This document shows, one piece after another, positions 1 to 8,736 of a stretch of DNA of 39,376 nucleotides. The DNA is from Kofleriaceae bacterium (GTDB lineage Bacteria > Myxococcota_A > Polyangia > Haliangiales > Haliangiaceae), in assembly GCA_018058095.1 (NCBI GenBank), contig JAGPCO010000073.1, forward strand, positions 1 to 39,376, written 5' to 3'. The number at the start of each line of letters is the position of its first letter. Positions within the stretch are counted from its first letter, which is position 1. A program made the position numbers and the translations under genes. Under the pieces are notes generated by a model. The model did no database searches and was not told the origin of the DNA. It saw only the letters and a program-made list of their open reading frames with translations.

Positions 1-34
1 CCGACCTGGTCCGGCGCTTGAAGAGCCTCGTGCC

Positions 35-439
35 ATGCCCCGCCCAACCGCTCGCACCCTCCTGCTGTCGCTCCTGCTCGCGTCGTCGGCCACCCTCGCC
101 GCCCCTGGCTGCATGGTCGAGGACGACGGCGCGGTCGACGAACCGGCCACCGAGGCGCCGCGCGAGGGTGAAGAGCCCGCCGACGCCGACGCGATCGATG
201 GCACCGGCCCCGATGACGAGCCGGGCGCGACCGAGCTCGATCTCGAGGCGACGCTGGCCGCACGCCGCGCCGACGCGCCGAACCCGACCACCGGCCCGCT
301 CGGGCGCGGCCGCTCGCCGTACTCGCCCGACGTGGTCGCGCCCGACGATCCGCAACCGGGCGACGACGACGACGACGGCGACGACACCCAGCCCGGGCCC
401 GGCCTGAGCTCACCGCCGGCCGTGTCGCCCCCGCGCTGA
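35..439 (+). CDS. small acidic lipoprotein, unknown function
   Basis: A 134-residue protein that I do not recognise. It opens with two arginines, a hydrophobic stretch and an APGC lipobox (Cys about residue 26), so it should be exported and lipid-anchored. The mature part is low-complexity and strongly acidic: Asp/Glu/Pro/Ala-rich, with an Asp-Gly run near residues 110-120 and a Pro-rich end. That suggests a disordered linker or surface tail, not an enzyme. The ATG at 35 gives a complete signal peptide. GAGCCT lies at 23-28, six bases before the ATG, and weakly fits the -10 pattern seen in front of other genes here. The coding assignment rests on the signal peptide, since no conserved domain is visible. 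Confidence 0.6.
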   Translation: MPRPTARTLLLSLLLASSATLAAPGCMVEDDGAVDEPATEAPREGEEPADADAIDGTGPDDEPGATELDLEATLAARRADAPNPTTGPLGRGRSPYSPDVVAPDDPQPGDDDDDGDDTQPGPGLSSPPAVSPPR

Positions 440-456
440 CCCTTCGTGCGAGGCCG

Positions 457-479
457 GCAACGCTGCCTGACGGCGTTGC
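457..479 (+). terminator. possible terminator hairpin after the first lipoprotein gene
   Basis: GCAACGC (457-463) and GCGTTGC (473-479) form a perfect 7-bp stem around a 9-base loop, 17 bases past the stop codon. Only a TT follows, so it is at best a weak intrinsic terminator. Confidence 0.35.
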
Positions 480-490
480 TTACAGGGCCA

Positions 491-514
491 CGCGCCAGCG
501 CTGGCGGCCCGGGC
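491..514 (+). repeat. interspersed palindromic element, copy 1
   Basis: This 24-base element has the perfect 14-bp palindrome CGCCAGCGCTGGCG at its core (493-506). A second copy, matching at 22 of 24 positions, lies on the minus strand at 19167-19190 downstream of kup. Both copies sit just beyond a hairpin that follows a stop codon. Confidence 0.5.
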
Positions 515-577
515 ACAAGCGACGCCGCGGGTCCGGCCGGTAGACCGATCGGCGCGGCTCGCGCGTCGGGGTGGAGC

Positions 578-2050
578 ATGCTGACACCGACCCGCCTCGC
601 CTTCTTGGCTGCCGCCGTCCTGGCCGCGGCCTGTCACCCGCCTCGCACCGACCGCAAGGTCGCGGACCAGACCACCCCGCCACCCCTGCGCGCGCCACAG
701 CGCTCGCTGGTCGAGCTGTCGGCACACGGCACGTCGACGCTGGTCTCGGTCAAGGGCGACAAGGGGTACGCGGTGCGGCTGCGCGTGACCGCGCCGCCGC
801 TGGCCGCGACCGATCGCCCACCGCTGCACCTGGCGCTGGTGCTCGACACCTCGGGCTCGATGGAGGGCGCGGCCATCGACGCCGCCCGGGGTGCCGCCCA
901 CACGCTGATCGACAAGATGGGCCCGCGCGATCAGGTCGCCCTGGTCGCGTTCCATTCGCGCAGCGAGGTGGTGGTGCCGATGGGCGGCCTCGACCCGGCC
1001 GGCCGGGCCCGCGTCCACGCCGCGATCGACGGCCTGCGCGCGCACGGCACGACCGACCTCAGCGCGGGCCTGGCGGCCGGGCTGACCGAGGTCGGGCGCG
1101 GCCACACCGCCGACAGCCTCGATCGCGTCGTGCTCCTGTCCGACGGCGTCCCCAACGACGGCCAGGCCCTGCCGCAGCTGGTGGCCCACGCCGCGCAGCA
1201 GCGCATCCCGATCGCCGCGCTCGGCGTGGGCATCGAGTTCGACGAGGCGCTGCTCGGGCGGATCGCACACGACACCGGGGGCATCTACCGCTACGCGCCG
1301 GAGCCCGCGCAGCTGGCCGCGGTGTTCGACGAGGAGATCATGCGGATGCAGCGGATGGTCGCCAGCAACCTGCAGCTGACCCTGCGGCCCGGGCCCGGGG
1401 TGACCTTCGGCGACGCCCCGTGGCTGCAGGCCAACGGGTCCGGCCGCCTCGCCGTGCTGGGAGATCTCGCCGCCGGTGAGACCCGCGACGTGTTCGTGCC
1501 GGTGACCCTGGGCGCCCACAGCGCCGGCGCCAGCATCGAGGTGCTCGACGCCGACCTGACGTTCCTCGACGTCGCCACCGGCGCGGCCGAGCAGCGCCAG
1601 GCCTTCGTCGGCGTCAAGGCCTCCGACGACGCGCAGGCGGTCGCGGCCTCGGTGGTGATCGACCTGGCGGCCGGGCGGGCCCGGGCCGAGGCCGCGGGCG
1701 TCATCCTCCAGGCCATCGGCCTGGCCCGGCAGGGCCAGCTCGAGCAGGCCGACAAGCTGCTGACCGAGGGCGAGCGGGTGGCCCGCGCCACCGCCGACAA
1801 GACCCAGGATGACGAGCTGCGCACGCTGGCGTCGCGGATGGCCGATGTGCGGCGCAACCTGGTCCACCTGCGCACCGCCGGGGTGGTCGAGGTGGTGCCG
1901 CCGCAGCTGCTGGGGCGCGACCAGCCTCGCCCCGCACCGGCCAGCGCCTATCCGCTGGCTCGCCGCCCGACCGCCCCGGCGCCGGCCGAGGCCGAGGCCG
2001 CCATCAAGGCCGCGTACGACGCCTCGGCCGAGACGTTGCGCGGGAACTAG
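578..2050 (+). CDS. von Willebrand factor A domain lipoprotein
   Basis: A 490-residue exported protein. The ATG at 578 was chosen because it begins a signal peptide ending in an LAAAC lipobox (Cys19) and has GGAG just upstream; the reading frame stays open to 446 but that part looks non-coding. A vWA domain starts near residue 84 and has the metal-ion-dependent adhesion motif DTSGS (90-94), with LLSDGVPNDG further on as the second metal-site region. After it come a beta-rich segment (about 270-370) and an alanine-rich helical region with a TPR-like look (about 385-445). In this family the vWA fold binds protein ligands through a bound metal ion. An envelope adhesion or scaffolding role is inferred; the ligand is unknown. 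It is convergent with the M48 gene. Confidence 0.88.
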   Translation: MLTPTRLAFLAAAVLAAACHPPRTDRKVADQTTPPPLRAPQRSLVELSAHGTSTLVSVKGDKGYAVRLRVTAPPLAATDRPPLHLALVLDTSGSMEGAAIDAARGAAHTLIDKMGPRDQVALVAFHSRSEVVVPMGGLDPAGRARVHAAIDGLRAHGTTDLSAGLAAGLTEVGRGHTADSLDRVVLLSDGVPNDGQALPQLVAHAAQQRIPIAALGVGIEFDEALLGRIAHDTGGIYRYAPEPAQLAAVFDEEIMRMQRMVASNLQLTLRPGPGVTFGDAPWLQANGSGRLAVLGDLAAGETRDVFVPVTLGAHSAGASIEVLDADLTFLDVATGAAEQRQAFVGVKASDDAQAVAASVVIDLAAGRARAEAAGVILQAIGLARQGQLEQADKLLTEGERVARATADKTQDDELRTLASRMADVRRNLVHLRTAGVVEVVPPQLLGRDQPRPAPASAYPLARRPTAPAPAEAEAAIKAAYDASAETLRGN

Positions 2051-2059
2051 CAGATCCCA

Positions 2060-2097
2060 CGGGGCTGCGCCCCGCCCCGTCGGCAAAGCCGTCGGGG
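2060..2097. terminator. bidirectional terminator-like hairpins between convergent genes
   Basis: Two adjacent GC-rich hairpins fill most of the 64-base gap between the vWA gene and the M48 gene. CGGGGC/GCCCCG (2060-2065 and 2069-2074) has a TGC loop. A second hairpin pairs CCCCG (2075-2079) with CGGGG (2093-2097), continues through CGGC/GCCG, and has an AAA loop. It would work on either strand, but neither side has a clear U-run. Confidence 0.5.
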
Positions 2098-2114
2098 TCC
2101 CCACCCCGCAGGCG

Positions 2115-4646
2115 TCACGGACCGTCGAGCGTGTCGGCCGCCGCCGTCGCCGCCTTGGCCCACGGGCCCTGCGGGAAGGCCTTGGCGTAGCTCAGGTAGG
2201 CCGCCTTGGCCTCCGCCTTCTTGCCCGCGAGCTGCAGCACACGCGCCCGGTTGTAGGACGCGGCCTGCTTGCTGACCGCCTCGCCGGCCGCCCTGGTGAA
2301 GGCCGCCAGCGCGGCGTCGTGCTGGCCGCGCTCGCCGGCGATGATGCCGCGCACGAGCTCGACCTCACCGGTCTTGACGCCGGTGGCGCCCGCGGCCTTG
2401 GCCAGGGTGTCGTCGGCGTCGTCGAGGTTGCCGGCGGCGAGGTAGGTCCCGGCCAGGCCGAGCCGGGCCTTGCCGTAGTTCTCGTCGAGGGCGAGCGCCT
2501 CCTTGAACAGGCCGATGGCCTCCCGCAGCTGCCAGTTGAGGCGACCCTTCTTGTCACCGCTGCCGCGGGTCTTGACCGCGTTGTCGCCGTCGTCGACCAG
2601 CCCGGCGTAGCGGGCGGCGCTGTCGCGCTCGAGCGACCACCGGGTCTGCCAGCGCCCGAGCGGCAGGTCCTTGGCGTTCATCGCCAGCACGCCGAGCTTG
2701 GCGTGGGCGACGCCGAGGTTGTGCAGCACCTCCTTCTGCGCCGGCAGGGTGGCGCGGAACCGGCCGAGGTGCTCGATGCCCTCCTTGTAGGCGGCGACCG
2801 CCTTGCCGAGGTCGTTGCCCTCGAACTTGGCCGCGCGGTCGAGCGCGCCGACGCCGAGCTTGAAGCTGACGAAGGCGTAGCGGACGTCGTTGGTCCAGTA
2901 CTCGGTCAGGTGCTGGACCCGCTCGTCGAAGGTCGGGTGGTCGAGGTGGCGCGGGATCTCGTTCTCCTTGCCGAGCAGCTCCATCAGCTGGATGCCGCCG
3001 CGCGGGTGGTAGCCGGCCAGGAAGGCCATGACGATGCCCTCGCGGTCGGCCTCGATCTCGTGCAGGCGGGTGACGTGGGTCAGGATGGCCGGCTCGATGC
3101 CCGCGTTGGCGTCCTTCATCGCCTCCTGATAGATGTGGCTCTGCACGGTGTGGCGGCGGATGACGTGGGTCAGCTCGTGCGCCATGACGTGGGCCAGCAC
3201 GTCGTGCTTGGCGTCGATCGGCTTGTTCGGCCAGTTCTTCTTGAGGAAGTCGAACATGCCGCGGGTGACGTACATGCTGCCGTCGGGCATGGCGAAGGCG
3301 TTGATCATGCGGGTGCCGAGCACCGCGACCTTGAAGCCGAAGCGCGAGCCCACGCCCGACGCCGCCTGCAGCCGCCCGACGATGTCGCGCAGGGCCGGCA
3401 GCTCGGGTGCGTCGGTCTCGACCCCACCCATCTGCTGCTCGACCAGGCTGACGGCCGCCTTGAACTTGTCGGACGAGAAGACGTCGCCCTCGATGTTGCC
3501 GAACATGACGCCCTGCGTGACCAGGGGGTGATCGGGCGCCAGCTGGGTCAGCTCACCGAGCGCGCGCTCGGCCGCGGCGCTGAAGCGGTCCTTCTCGATG
3601 GCGGCGACGAAGTGGCCGATGGCGGCGGGTTGCTTGCCGTCGAGCTTGTCGAGGATGCCGAGCTCGACGTGCGCCACCGCGTGGCCGGGGTGCCCGCGCA
3701 GCGCCTTCTCGAGGGCCGCCCGCGCCTCGCCGTTCTTGTCGCGCGCGCGCTGCAGGCGGGCGGTCTCGATCAGCGCCTGCGGCAGGTCGGGCGCCAGCGC
3801 CAGCTCGGCCAGGGCGCGAGCGGGGTCGTACGACTCCCCGGCCTTGACCGAGCCCAGCACCATGCCGAGGTGGAAGTGGCACTCCTGGTTGGCCGGCTGC
3901 GTGGCGATACACGACTCGAAGCCCTCGCGCGCCGCCCGCATCCGCTCGGGGATGGCGAAGCCACTCTCGAACGCCGCGTCGTACGCGGTCTTGGCGTCGT
4001 ACACCACCAGCGCGACCGGGTCGGCGGTGAGCTTGACCATGGTCCGCTCGGCCTCGCGGTAGGCCGCGCTGCCCGGACGCAGCGCCGCCAGCGCCAGCGG
4101 CCCGACCTCGAGCGCCTCGGCCTTGGCGGCGGCGTCGCCGGCCAGGGCCCGGTCGCGCACCCGCTCGTAGCGGATGAGCACGACCTCGCGGTGGCGCGGC
4201 GCCAGGGCCACCGCCTTGCCGAGCGCCTCGGTCGCGGTCTTGTCGTCCTTGGCCGCGGTCGCCACGCCGATGAGCGCGACCCACACCTCGACCGCCTTGC
4301 CGTTCTTCTTGGCCAGCGCGCGCAGCGCGTCGACCGCCTGCTTGGGCTTGTCGGCCCGCAGGTACAGCTGGGCCAGCGCCATGCCGGCCGACAGGTTGGT
4401 CTTGTCGAGGCGGAGGATGGCCTCGTACTCGCGAGCCGCGGCCACCGGGTCGCCCGCCCGGACCAGGTGAAACTGCGCCATCCACTCGTGGCGCTGGATC
4501 TGCAGCGCCTTCTTCGACGGCTTGCTAACCTTGCCGCCACGTCTGGGTGCGGCCGTCACCGGGCTGACCGCCGCCGCGATCGCCAGCGCGCCGGCCAACA
4601 CCATCAGGCTGCGTCGCGCCGATGCCCCTTGTGCCTTGCTTCGCAT
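2115..4646 (-). CDS. exported TPR-containing M48-family metalloprotease
   Basis: An 843-residue protein with an N-terminal signal peptide (arginines, then a Leu/Ala-rich core ending near residue 33). TPR-like repeats run from about 55 to 375. The M48 zincin domain follows, with the zinc-binding helix HELTH (about 490-494) and the downstream EIEAD segment that supplies the third ligand, preceded by the typical MYVTRGMFDFL strand. More TPRs lie at about 600-840. This resembles BepA/YfgC-type periplasmic proteases that combine M48 and TPR parts in envelope quality control, but here TPRs flank the protease on both sides. The ATG at 4646 is preferred over 4655 because an AGGG Shine-Dalgarno lies 9 bases upstream. 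The gene follows the CHAT gene by about 57 bases and is probably co-transcribed with it. Confidence 0.9.
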   Translation of the reverse strand: MRSKAQGASARRSLMVLAGALAIAAAVSPVTAAPRRGGKVSKPSKKALQIQRHEWMAQFHLVRAGDPVAAAREYEAILRLDKTNLSAGMALAQLYLRADKPKQAVDALRALAKKNGKAVEVWVALIGVATAAKDDKTATEALGKAVALAPRHREVVLIRYERVRDRALAGDAAAKAEALEVGPLALAALRPGSAAYREAERTMVKLTADPVALVVYDAKTAYDAAFESGFAIPERMRAAREGFESCIATQPANQECHFHLGMVLGSVKAGESYDPARALAELALAPDLPQALIETARLQRARDKNGEARAALEKALRGHPGHAVAHVELGILDKLDGKQPAAIGHFVAAIEKDRFSAAAERALGELTQLAPDHPLVTQGVMFGNIEGDVFSSDKFKAAVSLVEQQMGGVETDAPELPALRDIVGRLQAASGVGSRFGFKVAVLGTRMINAFAMPDGSMYVTRGMFDFLKKNWPNKPIDAKHDVLAHVMAHELTHVIRRHTVQSHIYQEAMKDANAGIEPAILTHVTRLHEIEADREGIVMAFLAGYHPRGGIQLMELLGKENEIPRHLDHPTFDERVQHLTEYWTNDVRYAFVSFKLGVGALDRAAKFEGNDLGKAVAAYKEGIEHLGRFRATLPAQKEVLHNLGVAHAKLGVLAMNAKDLPLGRWQTRWSLERDSAARYAGLVDDGDNAVKTRGSGDKKGRLNWQLREAIGLFKEALALDENYGKARLGLAGTYLAAGNLDDADDTLAKAAGATGVKTGEVELVRGIIAGERGQHDAALAAFTRAAGEAVSKQAASYNRARVLQLAGKKAEAKAAYLSYAKAFPQGPWAKAATAAADTLDGP

Positions 4647-4703
4647 CACATCCATCCCTTCGCAGTTGGTCGTGTCTCGCCCGAGCGCCGGCCGCGCGCG
4701 GGG

Positions 4704-7700
4704 TCAGTCCTTGATCGGCGTGCTCTCTCCAGCCGGCAGGAACGCCGCCCAGAAGAACGGGTGCTGGTACTGCCGGGTCGCCAGCAGCTCGAGCTGGGCC
4801 GACCGCAGCGCCTGGCTGCGACCCTCCCGCTTGCCGAGGCGGCGGTACAAGCCGGTCATGAGATCGCGGGTGGCGGCGTCGTCGACCTGCCACAGGCTCA
4901 TGACCATGGTCTCGGCGCCGGCCACGACCAGCGCCCGGCGCAGGCCGTGCACGCCGTCACCGGTGGTGACCTTGCCGACCGCGGTCTCGCACGCCGACAG
5001 CACGACCAGCTTGGTGCCCCACAGGTCGAGGCTGGTCGCCTCGAGCGCGGTCAAGATGCCGTCGTCCTCACCCGAGGCCAGCTTGTTGGCGCCGGCCAGC
5101 GCCAGCCCCGAGCGCAGCAGCGGGTTCTCGACGCCGGCGCCGGCCGGCGCCACCGCCCCGGCCAGGCTGGCGCCCATCGGGCCGAGCTGACGGGTCGCGC
5201 CGCCGGCGGCGGTCGGCGGTCCGGCCAGCGCCGCCGCCACCTCGTCGTCGGGCAGGAAGAACCCGTGCGTCGCCATGTGCAGGATCCGAGGCGCCTTGAT
5301 CCGCTTGACCGCGGTCTCGGTGGCGGCGCCGCCGCGCAGGATGGAGACCTTGGGCAGCACCTTGGACACCGCGTCGGCCTCCTCGCCGGTGCCGGGCAGG
5401 GCCTCCCAGCTGGTGATGCCGAGATCCCGCGAGCGCAGGCCGCGGGTGGTGCCAGCCGCGGCGGAGGCCGCGCTCGGGCTGGCCGTCGCCGGCTTGGTGC
5501 CGACCGCGCCGTCGAACGCCGGGTCGGCGATGATGAGCGCGCCGCTCTTGGCCTTGGCCCGGACCCCGCCGCGCAGGAGGTCGCGCCCCGAGGTCAGGTA
5601 CGTCATCGTGTGCCGCTGCACCAGGAACTGGCCCTTGCCGTCGACCAGCGCGGCGAAGGCGACCAGGTTGAGCTGACCGTCGGGGGCCAGCAGCAGGTTG
5701 GTGGCGCCGCCCAGGGCCGGCTCGATCTTGGCCATGGTCAGGTCGTACAGCGCGCGCCCACGCTCGCGGGCGCGATCGTTGTCGGGGTCGGCCACCGCGG
5801 TCCGGAACTTCTCGATCGCCTCGTCGATGGGCCCGACCTCGCCCAGCTCGATCCGGACCGGATCACCCTTGCTGGCGATCACGTACGCCAGGTAGCGCTT
5901 GGCCGGGATCTTCTTCGGGTTCCACGGCAGCTCGAACGGCTGCCACTGCAGGAACTCGACCAGCCGCGCCCCGGCCGGGATGGCCTTCTGCACCGCGGCG
6001 AGCTCGACCCGCTGCGTCGCGACCCGGTACGACGCGCTCTTGCTGCGGGCCTGCTCCTCGAGGCGACGCACCTTGTCCTCGAGCGCGGCCACCTCCTTGC
6101 CGTAGGCCTCCTCCTGCCCGGCCTCGGGCCCGGCCACGGTCAGCTTGGACAGCCGCGCCCGCGCCTCCGCCAGCTGGTCGAGCAGGGTCGCGTCGCTGGC
6201 CGACAGCCGGGCCCGCAGCGCGGCCAGGCTGGCGGCGGCCGCGTCGAGGATGCGGCCCTTCCTGCGCAGCAGGGTCGTCACCGCCAGGCGGGCCGCGCGC
6301 GTGCTGCTCGGCGCGAACTTGGCGTGCAGGTTGATGGCCGTGTCGAGCACGTACGCGTTGCGCGTGAAGTACACGGCGTGGTCGCTCTCGTTGCCGGTCG
6401 ACAGCGTCAGCGCCAGATCCGACTCGGCGATGTCCAGGCTCTCGTCGAGGATGACCTCGGCCTTGCCGGCCTGGCCGGCCTGCAGGTACTGGGTCGCCAG
6501 CATGTACAGCATCGAGCCGACCGTGGGGTGGCGCTTGCCCATGGTCTTGCGCAGGTTGTCGATGTAGGCATCGAGCAGCGGGATGGCCTTGGCGTGCTCA
6601 CCCAGGTCACCCAGCACCATCGCCTTCATCGTGTTGTAGGTCGAGCGGTAGCGCTCGCCGGCGCTCCGCACCAGCCACGCCTCGGCCTTGTCGAGCAGGG
6701 CCAGCGCCTCCCGCGGCTTGTTCTGACCGCGCTTGATGTCCGACAGCGTGGCGTACCAGGACGACCCACCGTGGTTGTAAGGCAGCGCCTCGTCGGCGGC
6801 GATGGCCCGGGTCACCGCCGCCTCGGCCCGGTCCCACTGCTCGAGGTTCTTGAGCATCATGCCGAGGAGGCCGAGCGTGCTCGGGATCATCGGGTCCTTG
6901 GGGTTGGCCTTGGCCATCCGCGCCGCCTCGGCCTCGTACACGGCGATGCCCTTGTCGAACAGCGGGCGCGCCAGGTCGGGCCGGCCGCCGTAGTGGTACA
7001 TGCTCGCGACCCCGAAGATGGTGCCGGCCTTGCCGGTCGCCGGCGTGGTGGTGTCCTTCTCGACCCGGGCCAGCAGGCGGTCGTACACCTTGATGGCCTT
7101 GGCCTGCTGGCCGGCCTGCCACAGCATCGAGGCGTACGACTGCATCGCCCCGGGCAGTGACCCGGTCGACAAGGACGAGGTGCCGGCCTCGAGCAAGGCG
7201 ATGGTCTCCTCGTACGCCCGCAGCGACGCGCTGTACGCGCCGCGCTGGGACAGGAAGGCGGCGTACGACATCAGGGCGAGCGCGTACACGTCGCTCTTGG
7301 GCCCGTGCAGCTGGCGCTGCAGCTCGAGCGCGCGCACCTGCAGGGTGTCGGCCTCGGCCAGCCGGCCCATCATCCAGTACATGCTGCCGAGGGTCGACGC
7401 GTACGACGCCACGTCCTGCAGCTGCTTGGCCTTGTCGGCCGCCTCGTACAGCTCGCGGTACAGCGCGGCCGCCGTCGCGTACTGCCCCTCGAGCTGGTAC
7501 TGGCTGGCCAGGAACACCGCGGTGCCCTTGGTGCGGCCATCGCCCAGGCCATACGCCTTCTTCTGGTGCGCCAGCAGGACCCGGCCGATGGCGATGGCCT
7601 TGTCGGTCTCGCGCTTGCCGGACAGCGCGTACATCTCCTGCTGCAGCTTGGTCTCGTCGAGCTTGGCCCCGGCGCCGGCCTTGCCGCGGCCCGGTGCGGC

Positions 7701-7805
7701 CCAGGCCACGCCGCCGGTCCATCCATGCCAGCCAGCCAGGCTGGCGACGACGAACATCAGGACGAGCGCCAGCGCCCGCCCGTTCCCCCGGGATCCCTTG
7801 CGCAT
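4704..7805 (-). CDS. exported TPR-CHAT domain protein (caspase-like peptidase fold)
   Basis: A 1033-residue protein with a cleavable signal peptide (hydrophobic core at about 11-30, then AWA before APG), TPRs from about 50 to 500, a coiled-coil-like helical segment near 540-610, and a C-terminal CHAT domain (about 680-1025). The CHAT catalytic dyad looks intact: His847 in HMATHG and Cys939 in LSACETA, followed by the typical GLRRALVVAGAETMVMSLW block. CHAT proteins are caspase/separase-clan peptidases, often regulated through TPR domains. An exported one must act in the periplasm or outside the cell. It leads an operon with the M48 gene. TAGCCT lies seven bases before the ATG, so the mRNA may be leaderless. 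The substrate is unknown. Confidence 0.9.
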   Translation of the reverse strand: MRKGSRGNGRALALVLMFVVASLAGWHGWTGGVAWAAPGRGKAGAGAKLDETKLQQEMYALSGKRETDKAIAIGRVLLAHQKKAYGLGDGRTKGTAVFLASQYQLEGQYATAAALYRELYEAADKAKQLQDVASYASTLGSMYWMMGRLAEADTLQVRALELQRQLHGPKSDVYALALMSYAAFLSQRGAYSASLRAYEETIALLEAGTSSLSTGSLPGAMQSYASMLWQAGQQAKAIKVYDRLLARVEKDTTTPATGKAGTIFGVASMYHYGGRPDLARPLFDKGIAVYEAEAARMAKANPKDPMIPSTLGLLGMMLKNLEQWDRAEAAVTRAIAADEALPYNHGGSSWYATLSDIKRGQNKPREALALLDKAEAWLVRSAGERYRSTYNTMKAMVLGDLGEHAKAIPLLDAYIDNLRKTMGKRHPTVGSMLYMLATQYLQAGQAGKAEVILDESLDIAESDLALTLSTGNESDHAVYFTRNAYVLDTAINLHAKFAPSSTRAARLAVTTLLRRKGRILDAAAASLAALRARLSASDATLLDQLAEARARLSKLTVAGPEAGQEEAYGKEVAALEDKVRRLEEQARSKSASYRVATQRVELAAVQKAIPAGARLVEFLQWQPFELPWNPKKIPAKRYLAYVIASKGDPVRIELGEVGPIDEAIEKFRTAVADPDNDRARERGRALYDLTMAKIEPALGGATNLLLAPDGQLNLVAFAALVDGKGQFLVQRHTMTYLTSGRDLLRGGVRAKAKSGALIIADPAFDGAVGTKPATASPSAASAAAGTTRGLRSRDLGITSWEALPGTGEEADAVSKVLPKVSILRGGAATETAVKRIKAPRILHMATHGFFLPDDEVAAALAGPPTAAGGATRQLGPMGASLAGAVAPAGAGVENPLLRSGLALAGANKLASGEDDGILTALEATSLDLWGTKLVVLSACETAVGKVTTGDGVHGLRRALVVAGAETMVMSLWQVDDAATRDLMTGLYRRLGKREGRSQALRSAQLELLATRQYQHPFFWAAFLPAGESTPIKD

Positions 7806-7812
7806 CGCCGCA

Positions 7813-7818
7813 AGGCTA
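7813..7818 (-). promoter_or_regulatory. -10 hexamer TAGCCT, TPR-CHAT gene
   Basis: TAGCCT on the minus strand is followed by seven bases and then the ATG at 7805. Transcription would begin at or within a base of the start codon. No Shine-Dalgarno is present. Confidence 0.5.
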
Positions 7819-7850
7819 ACACGCGGGCTCGGCGCCGGCCGGTCGATGCA

Positions 7851-8114
7851 CTACGCCCGCGGCATCAGGCCGCGCTGGCGCAGGCCATCGAGCTGCTGGG
7901 TCAGGCGGGCATCGGCCAGCAGCTCGCGCATGCCGGGGCGGGCGTCGACCGAGGCGTTGCCGGCGGCGGCCATGAACACGTCGTGGGGCACGCCGAGGCG
8001 GGCGAACGCGGCCGCGGCCTGTGCGAGCAGGTGCATGGCCTCGGCCGGCACCGTCACGTCGACGGCGGCCTCGGGAGCCTCGGGGGCGCGAGCGAGCGGG
8101 CTGGGCGACTTCAT
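7851..8114 (-). CDS. small hypothetical protein, 87 residues
   Basis: I do not recognise this protein. It has an Ala/Pro-rich N-terminus and then helical segments; the C-terminal part (about 45-87) contains ARPGMRELLADARLTQQLDGLRQ-type sequence and looks like a small helical domain. No signal peptide is seen from the ATG at 8114. A TTG at 8150 would add a short hydrophobic lead (AVLLLAV), so the start is uncertain. It lies alone between the CHAT operon and a lipoprotein gene with the same orientation. No RBS or -10 motif supports either start. Confidence 0.5.
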   Translation of the reverse strand: MKSPSPLARAPEAPEAAVDVTVPAEAMHLLAQAAAAFARLGVPHDVFMAAAGNASVDARPGMRELLADARLTQQLDGLRQRGLMPRA

Positions 8115-8176
8115 GACGGCCAAGAGAAGCACGGCCGGGTGACAGCGCAAGCTGCCCTGTTGACCAGGTCGCCCGC

Positions 8177-8650
8177 TCAGCTGCCCGGGCAGGACAACGT
8201 CGCGAGATCGACCACCTTGCCGTCGCGGTTCATGCGGAACCGGAGCTCGCGCTGCCAGTTCGTCGTGCCCGAGATGTCACCGACGTAGGTCGAGATGCGG
8301 CAGAACCAGAAGCCCGAGTCGGCCGGCGGGTCGTCTGGCAGGGTGGCGGTCGTGAACCCGCCGCAGCCGCCCTCGACGCGGTGGACGTCGCCGGGTGCGC
8401 GGCCTTGCTCGCCGGCCTTGAACAGCTCCTGCACGTACGCCCCCAGCGACTGGTCGGCCGGGCAGCCGCGCTTCTGCGCTGCGGCGTCGAAGGTGTGGTC
8501 CTTGTTGGCCACCAGCATCTGCCGCATCTCCGGCAGCTCGGGCGGAGGCCCGTTGAACTGACCACCACCGCCGGTCGGCTCCTCGCTCCCCGGCGCGACC
8601 GGGCCGCAACCAGCCACCAGCACCAACATGAGCATTCGGGCCGCGTGCAC
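8177..8650 (-). CDS. lipoprotein, unknown function
   Basis: A 157-residue protein not assigned to a family. The GTG start at 8650 gives a short signal peptide with a VAGC lipobox (Cys about 15), and TATTCT sits exactly six bases upstream of that GTG. The frame is open upstream but that part is not signal-peptide-like. The mature domain has four cysteines (in KRGCPAD, GGCGGF, FWFCRI and the C-terminal LSCPGS) that could form two disulfides, as expected of an exported domain. A compact periplasmic or surface-anchored domain is inferred. Confidence 0.72.
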   Translation of the reverse strand: MHAARMLMLVLVAGCGPVAPGSEEPTGGGGQFNGPPPELPEMRQMLVANKDHTFDAAAQKRGCPADQSLGAYVQELFKAGEQGRAPGDVHRVEGGCGGFTTATLPDDPPADSGFWFCRISTYVGDISGTTNWQRELRFRMNRDGKVVDLATLSCPGS

Positions 8651-8656
8651 GCCAGA

Positions 8657-8662
8657 AGAATA
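8657..8662 (-). promoter_or_regulatory. -10 hexamer TATTCT six bases before a GTG start
   Basis: TATTCT on the minus strand, then TCTGGC, then the GTG at 8650. It is a near-consensus -10 in GC-rich surroundings and supports a leaderless transcript for the lipoprotein gene. Confidence 0.6.
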
Positions 8663-8736
8663 CGGATCTGCGACGGGGATACCAGGGCTGCGACCGGGGA
8701 GTTTCGATCTCACGGCCGCACGCGGGGCCGCCTGGC

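Noticed and set aside
410-2104. A 564-codon minus-strand frame over the vWA gene
   Set aside because: It mirrors codon bias of the vWA gene, has no domain, and the plus-strand frame has a lipobox and a MIDAS motif.
1809-7160. A 1783-codon open frame on the plus strand across the M48 and CHAT genes
   Set aside because: It is antisense to two genes with clear domains and has the repetitive Arg/Val/Leu/Gly composition of a GC-rich shadow frame; no domain or signal peptide is visible.
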